Positions 1 through 7,707 of a stretch of 64,000 nucleotides of DNA are shown here, one piece after another. The notes under the pieces are model-generated. The model was not told the DNA's origin, did not search any database, and saw only the letters and a list, made by a program, of their open reading frames with translations. The position numbers and the translations under genes were made by a program. The DNA is from Pseudoalteromonas spongiae UST010723-006. GTDB lineage: Bacteria > Pseudomonadota > Gammaproteobacteria > Enterobacterales > Alteromonadaceae. Every line of letters begins with the position of its first letter. Position 1 is the stretch's first letter. The stretch spans positions 744,001-808,000 of the forward strand of contig NZ_CP011040.1 in NCBI RefSeq assembly GCF_000238255.3, written 5' to 3'.

Positions 1-657
1 GAGAGTATTGATTTTGGCCCATGCGCATTTATGGGAATCTATAAACCTGAGCAAGTGTTTAGCAGTATTGATAGGCAAGGGCGCTACGCGTACCGTAATC
101 AACCAGGCATAATGCACTGGAATCTTGCGCGCTTAGCCGAAAGTCTTATTGGACTTGTCGCACAAGATGAAGGCAAGTCGATATCGCTACTTTCAACTGT
201 ATTGAATTTGTTTCCACAAAAATATGAAAGCTATTTCCACCAGCGAATGTGTGAAAAACTTGCTCTTGACCCAAAAGAACAACAATCAAAACCAGTTGTT
301 CAAGCATTATTGAAGTATCTCGAACAGGAACAAAAAGATTTTAATGGTGCGTTTAGCCAATTGGCAATGACGGAAAAACACATACATGCTGATTTTGATA
401 TTGTTCAATCAGAATGGTTTAAGTTATGGCAATCACAGCGAAAATTGGACTTAATACCCCGAATGTGTCATGTTATAAAAAATGCATATTTTTCCAACAG
501 CGACATTGAAACCTTGCTTGATAAGTGTGTAACTAACCCCAAGCAGGCAACTCAAACCATTTCGCATTATTTTGCATTATTAAACAATCAAAGCGCTAAC
601 GAACTTCACGCTAATCACCCGTTTGATACGAGTTATCGTACGTTTTGTGGCACATAA
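1..657 (+). CDS. selO: Protein adenylyltransferase SelO, C-terminal part
   Basis: C-terminal portion of a SelO/YdiU pseudokinase, which transfers AMP from ATP to Ser/Thr/Tyr of target proteins, often in redox stress. The reading frame is open from base 1 (residues before the first internal Met read ESIDFGPCAF), so the gene begins upstream of the window. The block F-G-P-C-A-F-M followed by VFSSIDRQGRYAYRNQPGI is characteristic of the family. A cysteine lies three residues from the C-terminus, at the position occupied by selenocysteine in the mammalian homologue. The nucleotide-binding part is outside the window, so activity cannot be judged. Confidence 0.92.
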   Translation, partial: ESIDFGPCAFMGIYKPEQVFSSIDRQGRYAYRNQPGIMHWNLARLAESLIGLVAQDEGKSISLLSTVLNLFPQKYESYFHQRMCEKLALDPKEQQSKPVVQALLKYLEQEQKDFNGAFSQLAMTEKHIHADFDIVQSEWFKLWQSQRKLDLIPRMCHVIKNAYFSNSDIETLLDKCVTNPKQATQTISHYFALLNNQSANELHANHPFDTSYRTFCGT

Positions 658-732
658 TCACGTTAACCCATTGCACACTGCTATACTTTGAGGAAAAGCC
701 CTATTAGCAGTTAAGCAGAGCCGAGAGCAGTT

Positions 733-1422
733 ATGATAGACGTAATAAAGCAACAAATTAGAAGGCGTATGTTTTGGGACTTAATTGCGCTAATTTTGTT
801 GTTTGTTGTAAGTTACTTTTTGTTCTTGTTGTTCAACGTAATTGATTGGCTACATCATATCAGCCACGAAGTTGGAGTTAGGGGGCTCGCGGAAGTCATT
901 CCTACGCTGTGCGTTTTGAGTTTGGGGTTTTCAGCATATGCTTACAGACGTTGGCAAGATACAAAAGCGTTTTCGCTTTACGCTGAAGAGTTGTCAATGA
1001 TTGACCCAATGACCAACTTGCCTAACAGACGTGCGGTGCAACGTATATTAAATCAAGCAAACGAAAACAAAGAATACCCAGTAGGGGTGTTGTTAGTCGA
1101 CATTGAAGGGCTTGAGAATATTCGCTCTTTACTTGGTCAGACCGTTGTTGAACACGTTTTAATTGAAATTTTATACCATATCTCTAAAGAGCTAAGTGGC
1201 GACCAGCTAGTAGCGTATTGGCAGGCAGGACAGTTTATTTGTGTATGCCCAGGGCTTGAACAAGGTGATGTTGAAGCATTAAAGAAACGTTTTGAAGCAA
1301 TTTCAATCAATAGAGACAAATTACTCGGCCAACCATTAAAATTTAGTTGTGCAGCTAGCTCTGTGTACAACAAAGCTGAGTTAGAAAACCTATTTACAGA
1401 GCTTGAAGACCAATTAATTTAA
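733..1422 (+). CDS. Membrane-anchored degenerate GGDEF-domain protein
   Basis: A 229-residue protein with two predicted N-terminal membrane helices (about residues 14-36 and 52-70) and a cytoplasmic GGDEF-type domain from about residue 85. The domain entry motif SMIDPMTNLPNRRA and the metal-site region LLVDIEGLENI are recognisable. The signature RxGGDEF loop is replaced by YWQAGQFICV, so the catalytic glycines and acidic residues are missing. By family knowledge such proteins do not make cyclic di-GMP; they may act as scaffolds or regulatory partners. The gene stands alone about 75 bases after selO. The specific role is unknown. Confidence 0.75.
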   Translation: MIDVIKQQIRRRMFWDLIALILLFVVSYFLFLLFNVIDWLHHISHEVGVRGLAEVIPTLCVLSLGFSAYAYRRWQDTKAFSLYAEELSMIDPMTNLPNRRAVQRILNQANENKEYPVGVLLVDIEGLENIRSLLGQTVVEHVLIEILYHISKELSGDQLVAYWQAGQFICVCPGLEQGDVEALKKRFEAISINRDKLLGQPLKFSCAASSVYNKAELENLFTELEDQLI

Positions 1423-1480
1423 GTTTACTAAATGACTGTGTTAACGAAGTTTTACGAACAACACAGGCGAGATTTCCTGA

Positions 1481-1720
1481 TTAGTTTAGAACTAACACGA
1501 TAATATCGTTGTTGTTAATGCCGTTGCATTGATGTTGATGTATATCGCTTTTGCTCGTTTTCAACACACATGACTCAAACCCGAGTGTTTCACACTTGTC
1601 GTAACACGCCAATTTTCTAGTCCAGCCAGTGTATTCTTGCATAAGAATATTGAGTAAAAACGTACTTGTGATAACCAATAATAACGTAACTGCAATGGCT
1701 TTTTTAAATGCAATTTTCAT
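1481..1720 (-). CDS. Small membrane or secreted cysteine-containing protein
   Basis: A 79-residue protein I do not recognise. The N-terminus has a lysine-rich start followed by a hydrophobic segment (about residues 9-27) that could be a signal peptide or membrane anchor. The remainder is polar and has four cysteines in a C-x3-C-x7-C-x12-C pattern, suggesting an exported disulfide-bonded domain. A weak ribosome-binding site (GAAGG) precedes the ATG at a plausible distance. It is convergent with the GGDEF gene and divergent from the bacterioferritin genes. It could be a chance frame, but hydrophobic leader plus cysteines makes a real gene more likely than not. Confidence 0.45.
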   Translation of the reverse strand: MKIAFKKAIAVTLLLVITSTFLLNILMQEYTGWTRKLACYDKCETLGFESCVLKTSKSDIHQHQCNGINNNDIIVLVLN

Positions 1721-1800
1721 AGTGCTAAACCTTCACAACTCAATAATTCAAGTTTAGTACATTGTTAAAAATTGCATAGTTCAAACTTGGGTAATAAACC

Positions 1801-1820
1801 AATTAAAAATCATTTTCAAT
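1801..1820 (-). promoter_or_regulatory. Candidate Fur box upstream of bacterioferritin genes
   Basis: On the minus strand positions 1818-1804 read TGAAAATGATTTTTA, an inverted repeat of 7-1-7 form with one mismatch between arms. It resembles the Fur 7-1-7 site TGATAATNATTATCA at 11 of 14 fixed positions. It sits about 135 bases before the first bacterioferritin start, in AT-rich DNA where chance matches are common. Confidence 0.35.
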
Positions 1821-1952
1821 AGCCTTTAAAATTGCTTAAACATTTTAGCTAGGTTATTGAATTTTTAATATAAAAACAGTCTTTTAGATCCCTTGTTTCT
1901 CGTTTTATATGCGCTAGAGTTATTACATCTAATATCGCGTAGAGTAATCGTA

Positions 1953-2423
1953 ATGAAAGGAAATAAAGACGTACTGATGACGTTAAATCAAGTGCTTACA
2001 CACGAATTAACGTCAATTAATCAGTTTTTTTTACACGCACGTATGTTTAAAAATTGGGGCCTAGAGGAACTAAATGAAAAGGCCTATAAAAAGTCAATTA
2101 AAGACATGAAGCAAGCGGATGATTTGATTGAACGCATTTTATTCTTAGAAGGCTTACCAAACCTTCAACATTTAGAGCGTTTGCGCATAGGTGAAAACGC
2201 TACTGAAATGCTTGAATGTGATCTTGCTATGCAAATGGACCAAGTTCCATTATTAAAACAAGCAATCGCATTGTGTGAAGACAAACAAGATTACGTTAGC
2301 CGAGAATTGCTCGAAGATATTTTAGAGTATGAAGAAGATTATATTGATTGGTTAGAAACACAGCTTTCACTGATCGGTAACATCGGTATTGAAAATTACC
2401 TACAAAGTCAAATTGAGGAGTAA
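1953..2423 (+). CDS. bfr: Bacterioferritin subunit, haem-binding type
   Basis: A 156-residue bacterioferritin for iron storage in 24-subunit cages. The start was placed at 1953 (MKGNKDVL), where similarity to E. coli Bfr begins; an in-frame extension to 1893 has no homology. The haem-ligating Met52 (KDMKQAD) is present. Compared with E. coli Bfr, several ferroxidase-centre ligands are changed: Glu51 to Asp, His54 to Gln, Glu94 to Gln and His130 to Tyr; Glu18 and Glu127 remain. This subunit therefore probably binds haem and conducts electrons, while oxidation of Fe(II) is done by the partner gene 3 bases downstream. Confidence 0.93.
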   Translation: MKGNKDVLMTLNQVLTHELTSINQFFLHARMFKNWGLEELNEKAYKKSIKDMKQADDLIERILFLEGLPNLQHLERLRIGENATEMLECDLAMQMDQVPLLKQAIALCEDKQDYVSRELLEDILEYEEDYIDWLETQLSLIGNIGIENYLQSQIEE

Positions 2424-2426
2424 GTA

Positions 2427-2909
2427 ATGAAAGGCAATCAGAAGATTATTGATTTACTTAACCGCCAGCTTACACTTGAGTTAACGTCGATGGATCAGTA
2501 TTTGGCGCACGGTAAAATTTATGAAGATTTAGGCATTGAAAAACTACACAAGCAATTAGCCCACGAATATGAAGAAGAGCTAGAACACGCCAATAAATTG
2601 ATTGAGCGTATTCTATTTTTAGAAGGAACACCGGACACGGCGTCACGTAAACCAATTAACGTTGGCAGCAATGTGCAAGAAATGCTCGAAAACGACTTAG
2701 CAGCAGAGCACACGGTTCAGCAAAGTCTTATCGAAATCATTAAAGTATGTGAAGACGAAAAAGACTATGTGACACGGGAAATACTCGAAACCTTACTTGA
2801 TGATACCGAAATGGATCATATCTATTGGTTAGAGCAGCATCTGAACTTAATAAAACTGATTGGATTACCAAATTATATTCAGTCTCAAATGAAAAGTGAT
2901 GCCCCCTAA
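2427..2909 (+). CDS. bfr: Bacterioferritin subunit, ferroxidase type
   Basis: A 160-residue bacterioferritin co-transcribed with the preceding gene (3-base gap). All ferroxidase ligands are visible: Glu18, Glu51, His54, Glu94 and the Glu128-x2-His131 pair matching E. coli Glu127/His130 with a one-residue shift. The haem-binding Met52 is replaced by Leu. The two genes thus encode complementary subunits, one catalytic and one haem-binding, as known for two-gene bacterioferritins in some other proteobacteria. A strong hairpin terminator follows at once, so the pair forms a complete two-gene operon. Confidence 0.94.
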   Translation: MKGNQKIIDLLNRQLTLELTSMDQYLAHGKIYEDLGIEKLHKQLAHEYEEELEHANKLIERILFLEGTPDTASRKPINVGSNVQEMLENDLAAEHTVQQSLIEIIKVCEDEKDYVTREILETLLDDTEMDHIYWLEQHLNLIKLIGLPNYIQSQMKSDAP

Positions 2910-2933
2910 AAAAGGCCTTTATGGCCTTTTTTA
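2908..2933 (+). terminator. Intrinsic terminator of the bacterioferritin operon
   Basis: Arms AAAAAAGGCC and GGCCTTTTTT with a 5-base loop, followed by T-rich sequence. The A-rich left arm begins inside the stop codon. Confidence 0.9.
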
Positions 2934-3159
2934 TTATCGTTCTGCTTTATAGTTCTGTTTAAATTACAGCCTGTGCTTTGCTCTACTGCGCAAATTTACC
3001 CCACAAAAACATGCTCAAATAACGTTTCAGCGTACATGTGTGTCTATTTAAAAATTATGTAAAATCAGTGATGTAACTACTAAATGTAATAAATTTATTA
3101 ATTTTTTTAACTAGAGTAATTGATCTAAACAAAATTTTATGACGTAATGTATAAAAATT

Positions 3160-3176
3160 ATCTGGTCGGATGAGTA
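3160..3176 (+). promoter_or_regulatory. FadR-like operator at the fadE start
   Basis: ATCTGGTCGGATGAGTA matches the gammaproteobacterial FadR consensus ANCTGGTCNGACNAGTT at 12 of 14 specified positions. It ends three bases before the fadE ATG, where bound repressor would block transcription or early elongation. FadR is known to repress fatty-acid degradation genes and to release DNA on binding long-chain acyl-CoA. The location in front of an acyl-CoA dehydrogenase supports the call. Confidence 0.7.
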
Positions 3177-3179
3177 GCC

Positions 3180-5420
3180 ATGAGTTTAAGAACAAGTTTG
3201 AAAAAAGTATTACCAAGTATCTCTGTAACAGAGCAAGAAGCCTTAGATGCAGGCGATGTTTGGTTGGAAGGTTCAATCTATCAAGGTAAGCCTGATTTTG
3301 ATGCGTTACGTGCAGTGCCTGAAGCAAAACTAAGCGATGAAGAGCAAGCATTCCTAGATGGTCCAGTAGCGCAATTGTTAGACATGATTGATGAAACTGA
3401 GATCCAAAGTTCAAATCATTTACCTGACAATATTCTAGAGTTTATTAAATCAAATCGCTTCTTTTCACTGATTATTCCTAAACAGTATGGCGGTTTAGAG
3501 TTTAGCCCATATGCGAATTCAACAATTGTTGCGACTATCGCCACAAAAAGTACAGCTGTAGCAGTAACCGTAATGGTACCAAACTCACTTGGTCCGGGTG
3601 AGCTATTAATGCACTATGGTACAGAAGAGCAACGTCAGCACTACTTGCCTAAATTAGCTATCGGCCAAGATATTCCATGTTTTGCCCTAACAAGCCCTGA
3701 AGCGGGTTCTGATGCTGGCGGTATTCCAGACCAAGGTATCGTAACGATGGGCGAATACCAAGGCAAACAAGTACTTGGTTTAGAGTTAACTTGGGATAAG
3801 CGTTATATCACGCTTGCACCAATTGCAACGGTACTTGGTCTTGCGGTTAAAGTAAAAGATCCACAAGGGCTACTTGGCGGCGAAGAAGATTTAGGCATTA
3901 CTTGTGCGCTAATTCCAAAAGATCATCCAGGTGTTGAACTGGGTAATCGCCACAACCCAATGGGCATTAAATTTTACAATGGTACAACACGTGGTCAGAG
4001 TGTTTTTGTACCGATGGAATTTATCATTGGTGGTCAAAAGAACATTGGTCGCGGTTGGCAAATGCTTGTAAGTTGTTTGGGCGCGGGACGTGGTATCTCA
4101 TTACCAGCGTTAGGTTGTTCAACTGCCCACGTAGCACTTAAATCAGCGTCTGAATACGCAGCAGTGCGTGAGCAATTTGGTTTAAGCATTGGCTTATTTG
4201 AAGGTATTCAAGAAAAACTGGCTGATATTGCGGGCAAAACGTACTTACAAGAAGCAATGCGTGTATTAACAACAGAAGGTTTGGGCTTAGGCTTAAAACC
4301 ATCCGTTGTAACCGCAATTGCAAAATACCATATGACAGAGCTTGGCCGTGACGTTCTAAATTCAGCAATGGATATTCAAGCCGGTAAAGCAATTCAATGC
4401 GGTCCGCAAAATACCTTAGCGCAAGGCTACCTTGGTCAACCAGTTGCAATCACAGTAGAAGGTGCAAACATTCTTACGCGTAACCTTATGATCTTTGGTC
4501 AAGGTGTAATGCGTTGTCACCCACATCTACAAAGCATGGTTGAATCAATTCACAGTACTGAAAAAAATGCAGACGCTACGTTCCGCGGCTTGTTAACTAA
4601 AACAATTGGCTACAGTGTTGGCAACAGTCTAAGTGCATTTACTAAAGGTTTACTGCCATTTACTGCAGGCGCGAAGTCAAAACTGTCTGAAGTGCGTCAG
4701 TACGAAAAAGCGGTAAATAAACTTTCAGCAAAACTTGCAGTATACGCAGACTTCTCATTACTTGTACTTGGCGGCAAACTTAAGCAAGCTGAACTACTAT
4801 CAGCGCGTTTAGGTGATGTAATGAGTTACTTATACGCAGCAATGGCATCAATTCGTTACTACGAGCAAAAAGTGTCTGCTGAAGACCGTGCACAAGCAGC
4901 ACCATACTTCCATTACGCAACACGTTGGGCCATTGCACAAGCTGAAAACGCAATCAGCGATTTCTTAGCAAACTTCCCATCAGGTGCAACACGTAAGTTT
5001 ATGCGCTTGATAACAGTAACTTACTCTGAAAGCTCAATGCGTATCAGTGATGATTTGGTAAGAGAACTTGCGCATCAGTGTCAGTTAAATACCAAATTTA
5101 AAAAGCAATTAACGCATTTAGTGCATGCTTCGAATGGCGATGGACACGACATTAATCAGCAAGCGTATCTCGCTAAACTAGAGTGTTTAGAGATGCTAGC
5201 TAAGATTAAAAAGTCGCTACGTAAGAAAGAAATTAAAGCTGGCGTACGCTTCGCTGAAACACTCGATAACGCATTGGTAGCAAACGTTATTACAGCTGAT
5301 GAGTATAAAATGCTGGTCGACTACAACGTAAAACGTGAGCTTGCAATACGCGTTGATGAATTTGATTTTGATATGAATTTACTAAAGCCAGAACAGGCAA
5401 AGCTAAAACAAGTTAGCTAA
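3180..5420 (+). CDS. fadE: Acyl-CoA dehydrogenase FadE
   Basis: A 746-residue FAD-dependent acyl-CoA dehydrogenase catalysing the first step of fatty-acid beta-oxidation. The dehydrogenase core covers about residues 60-480 (FALTSPEAGSDAGG flavin/substrate motif; REQFGLSIGLFEGIQEKLADIAG helical segment). It is followed by the C-terminal extension characteristic of FadE (DUF1974). It lacks the N-terminal membrane segments of E. coli FadE (814 residues), as is usual in Alteromonadales. It is a single-gene unit with its own terminator and a FadR-like operator just upstream, which fits induction by long-chain fatty acids. Confidence 0.95.
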   Translation: MSLRTSLKKVLPSISVTEQEALDAGDVWLEGSIYQGKPDFDALRAVPEAKLSDEEQAFLDGPVAQLLDMIDETEIQSSNHLPDNILEFIKSNRFFSLIIPKQYGGLEFSPYANSTIVATIATKSTAVAVTVMVPNSLGPGELLMHYGTEEQRQHYLPKLAIGQDIPCFALTSPEAGSDAGGIPDQGIVTMGEYQGKQVLGLELTWDKRYITLAPIATVLGLAVKVKDPQGLLGGEEDLGITCALIPKDHPGVELGNRHNPMGIKFYNGTTRGQSVFVPMEFIIGGQKNIGRGWQMLVSCLGAGRGISLPALGCSTAHVALKSASEYAAVREQFGLSIGLFEGIQEKLADIAGKTYLQEAMRVLTTEGLGLGLKPSVVTAIAKYHMTELGRDVLNSAMDIQAGKAIQCGPQNTLAQGYLGQPVAITVEGANILTRNLMIFGQGVMRCHPHLQSMVESIHSTEKNADATFRGLLTKTIGYSVGNSLSAFTKGLLPFTAGAKSKLSEVRQYEKAVNKLSAKLAVYADFSLLVLGGKLKQAELLSARLGDVMSYLYAAMASIRYYEQKVSAEDRAQAAPYFHYATRWAIAQAENAISDFLANFPSGATRKFMRLITVTYSESSMRISDDLVRELAHQCQLNTKFKKQLTHLVHASNGDGHDINQQAYLAKLECLEMLAKIKKSLRKKEIKAGVRFAETLDNALVANVITADEYKMLVDYNVKRELAIRVDEFDFDMNLLKPEQAKLKQVS

Positions 5421-5441
5421 TTAGAATCCTAACGTACTTGC

Positions 5442-5470
5442 AAAGCCAATCCATGTGATTGGCTTTTTTT
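5442..5470 (+). terminator. Intrinsic terminator of fadE
   Basis: AAGCCAAT and ATTGGCTT arms separated by CCATGTG-type loop, followed by a run of T residues, 20 bases after the fadE stop. Confidence 0.85.
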
Positions 5471-5500
5471 ATGTTCTTGTTACAATAGGCGCGATTTTTG

Positions 5501-5662
5501 ATACCAATTCTGTTAAGTGTGAGACTAGGGATAGCGCTGGATAAATGAAATGGTAACAAGGCATAATATTTCTTATGTAGTTGTTCCACATTGATAAATT
5601 CTAACGCCGTTAGCATGATATTTATCCCGCGAGGATGAGCAGCTACTTAAGTGAATTGGTAT
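5501..5662. repeat. MITE-like inverted-repeat element, 162 bp
   Basis: Both ends carry the same inverted terminal sequence: ATACCAATTCtgTTAAGT at the left and, read on the minus strand, ATACCAATTCacTTAAGT at the right. The interior has no full gene; a short minus-strand frame over it (ending LTALEFINVEQL in reverse reading) looks like element-derived sequence, not a host gene. Intergenic elements with ATACCAATT ends are, from memory, widespread in Pseudoalteromonas, Shewanella and relatives. No second copy is present in this window and no clear target duplication is visible. Confidence 0.6.
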
Positions 5663-5719
5663 TAGTATCACGGCACTATTAATTAGAAACCTTAGCGATT
5701 TAGGTAACAAGAGAGCAGT

Positions 5720-6097
5720 ATGAAAAAAACCTTCCTTTTATCGATTTTTATAATGTGTTTTTCACTCTCAGCTGATCAATCAGAGCTAGCGTTAGTGATG
5801 AAAGAAATGGCACTAAGTTACAAACAAGCCAAAACAGCGCAAACATCAGATGAGTTGCTTGCTCATTTAACCGATATTGAAAAGGCCTTACGTAAGTCGC
5901 AACAAATTGGCTTTAACCGTGAATCACAGAAATCGAACCAAGGAATCGAGCGTGTACTTAAACACGTTGCGTTAATTAAGCAAAACGTAAACGACTTGCC
6001 AACTGCTAAAAAACAATTGACCGAAATTGATAAATTACGCAAGCAATATCACAAAATTCATGAGCCCAGTTTCTGGCAGCTATTATTTGGTAGCTAA
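5720..6097 (+). CDS. Cytochrome b562 family protein
   Basis: A 125-residue exported protein with a signal peptide (about residues 1-18). The predicted all-helical mature part resembles periplasmic cytochrome b562. A methionine pair near the mature N-terminus (LVMKEMALSYK) and a C-terminal LRKQYHKIH segment match the positions of the Met7 and His102 haem ligands in E. coli b562 (RNAYHQKYR). Whether haem is bound here is inferred from these residues only. The gene stands alone with a GAGAG ribosome-binding site; its role in electron transfer is not shown by context. Confidence 0.65.
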   Translation: MKKTFLLSIFIMCFSLSADQSELALVMKEMALSYKQAKTAQTSDELLAHLTDIEKALRKSQQIGFNRESQKSNQGIERVLKHVALIKQNVNDLPTAKKQLTEIDKLRKQYHKIHEPSFWQLLFGS

Positions 6098-6273
6098 CTG
6101 TTAATAATTGTAATTTGACTTGATAAATCATGTTTCAATTTGCATTATATTGCGCCGTTATTCGGCATTTCTTCTAAAACCTTGATAACGTCTTAGCACT
6201 TATCTAACAGATAAGCGCTTTTTAATCGCTTCTGGTGTGCGATCACCGTTTTATTTTCATTTTAAGGACAATA

Positions 6274-6915
6274 ATGAAACCCTTAACTTATTTATTTCTT
6301 CTCATCGTCAGCGTGTTTTCACTTAATTCATATGCAAAAAACCATAATCAATTTGCATATTACGGATTGAGTTTACAACAACAAAAATTTAAATCGCTTG
6401 ATTTTAAACCAGCAGTTGTGGACGAAAACCTAGGTGAATATAAGTATAAATCTAGTGATAGTGGTTTGGGTGCACGGGTTTTAGTTGGCTTTCAATTTAA
6501 CCGATTTGTTGCCATAGAAGGCGGTGTGTCGCGTTTTGGGATAGCCGATTTCAAAGTGTCAGAACAAACCACCGATAGCAAAGGCAAAAAAACAAGTACG
6601 ACAAAGCATAAAGGCGAATTTGAAACGTTAGCGGCAGATTTACGTTTGGTCGGTACATTGCCTATAAATGATAAGCTATTTTTAAAAGCGCAAGTGGGTG
6701 TGATCGGTTGGGACAATAAAATGGAGCAACTGATATATCAAGATAGCGCATTAGCCACACAAAAAATTGACGACCGCGGCACGTCTGTAGTAAGTGGGCT
6801 GGGAATCGGTTACGGCATCAGCAAATCAATGGCGCTTACCCTAGATTATGAGAAAACTGAAATCGCTGAAATTAAAACCGATACTTTAAGTGTGTCGTTA
6901 CTGTTCCGATTTTAG
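6274..6915 (+). CDS. Outer-membrane beta-barrel protein
   Basis: A 213-residue protein with a signal peptide ending near residue 20 (FSLNSYAKN). Repeating amphipathic strands with aromatic girdles and a C-terminal phenylalanine after LSVSLLFRF are typical of small OmpA/OmpX-type barrels. The start at 6274 was chosen because it follows an AAGGA ribosome-binding site; an extension to 6235 adds 13 residues before the signal peptide. No periplasmic domain is present. Function unknown; adhesion, membrane stability or passive transport are possible. Confidence 0.75.
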   Translation: MKPLTYLFLLIVSVFSLNSYAKNHNQFAYYGLSLQQQKFKSLDFKPAVVDENLGEYKYKSSDSGLGARVLVGFQFNRFVAIEGGVSRFGIADFKVSEQTTDSKGKKTSTTKHKGEFETLAADLRLVGTLPINDKLFLKAQVGVIGWDNKMEQLIYQDSALATQKIDDRGTSVVSGLGIGYGISKSMALTLDYEKTEIAEIKTDTLSVSLLFRF

Positions 6916-6919
6916 ATTT

Positions 6920-6956
6920 GGGTACTTAGCGATATGTTTAATATCGCTAAGTACCC
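6920..6956. terminator. Perfect 16-bp inverted repeat between convergent genes
   Basis: GGGTACTTAGCGATAT is followed after the 5-base loop GTTTA by its perfect reverse complement. It lies between the stop codons of the barrel gene and the convergent DUF6058-like gene. It has no T-run on either side, so it is an atypical bidirectional terminator or an mRNA-end stabilising hairpin. Confidence 0.6.
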
Positions 6957-6958
6957 GA

Positions 6959-7561
6959 CTATAAATCTTTCAGGCGCTTGAGTAATTTATGGGCATTTGA
7001 CACACAATTTAGCTGCTGTGGTGGGTAGCTTAAAGTGCGCTCAAGTAGACGCAAACATTTACTTAACTGTACGTCGCCTATTTCACAGTTATTAACTAAG
7101 TAATCTACCGCTTCTAGCGCAACAATTTCATGTATAAAGCCATTTGCTGTAATAACGCCATATTTACCTGCCAAAAATAATTGCCAATGGTTTTGAATTT
7201 GCTCTTCAAGATTTTCAAAGTATTCGGCGTTAAGTTCAAAGCCTTTTGCCGCCAAATCGTTTACTGATTTTGCATATTGCTGATAGAACAAGGTATATGC
7301 TTGCGCTGAGCTCAGCTCTGAGTGATTTTTTAACAAATCTATCCATTTAGTATAGCCTCGGGCGTAATACTCTTGCTCTTCATTGAAATCACAAATGCCA
7401 AAAAACGAGCTCGACTGCACTTGGTTTTTTAAATGATAGGCAGCGCTTGGCAAAATACAGGCGTCTTGCCACTCATTTAAGGTGTGCTCTTTTACCCCTG
7501 TGTGTAGAGAAAGCTGTTTTAACGAGTAGAAATAATCTTCGAAGTATTCGGATATAGCCAT
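6959..7561 (-). CDS. DUF6058-like protein
   Basis: A 200-residue soluble, mostly helical protein. The N-terminus (YFYSLKQLSLHTGVKEHTLNEWQDACILPSA region, residues 11-40) looks like a helix-turn-helix of the MerR-like first-helix type. Overall it resembles the DUF6058 family, which is sometimes labelled natural-product biosynthesis protein in marine bacteria; I am only moderately sure of this. The biochemical role is unknown. A perfect palindrome lies 14 bases before the start codon and is probably the operator of this gene. Confidence 0.55.
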   Translation of the reverse strand: MAISEYFEDYFYSLKQLSLHTGVKEHTLNEWQDACILPSAAYHLKNQVQSSSFFGICDFNEEQEYYARGYTKWIDLLKNHSELSSAQAYTLFYQQYAKSVNDLAAKGFELNAEYFENLEEQIQNHWQLFLAGKYGVITANGFIHEIVALEAVDYLVNNCEIGDVQLSKCLRLLERTLSYPPQQLNCVSNAHKLLKRLKDL

Positions 7562-7572
7562 TGCAAAATAAT

Positions 7573-7594
7573 TAACTGTATGTTTGTACAGTTA
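7573..7594. promoter_or_regulatory. 22-bp palindromic operator (LexA/LuxR/TetR-like)
   Basis: Arms TAACTGTA and TACAGTTA flank the spacer TGTTTG. The inner 16 bases (7576-7591), CTGTATGTTTGTACAG, fit the LexA SOS box CTG-N10-CAG. The 20-base version also matches the LuxR-type lux box at 15 of 20 positions, and such sites also occur for TetR regulators. It lies directly in front of the minus-strand gene ending at 7561 and 114 bases before dapA. Confidence 0.65.
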
Positions 7595-7707
7595 TCTTAT
7601 CGTAACCAATAAAAATAACAACAAATTTTAACTAAGACTTGTTACCTACTTACGTGACACCTTGTTTATGGTTAAAATAGTGCAAATTTTTATAATGATA
7701 AGTAGCT

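Noticed and set aside
5413..5616. Minus-strand frame after fadE as a gene
   Set aside because: It covers the fadE terminator and part of the inverted-repeat element, has no ribosome-binding site and reads as element-derived sequence.
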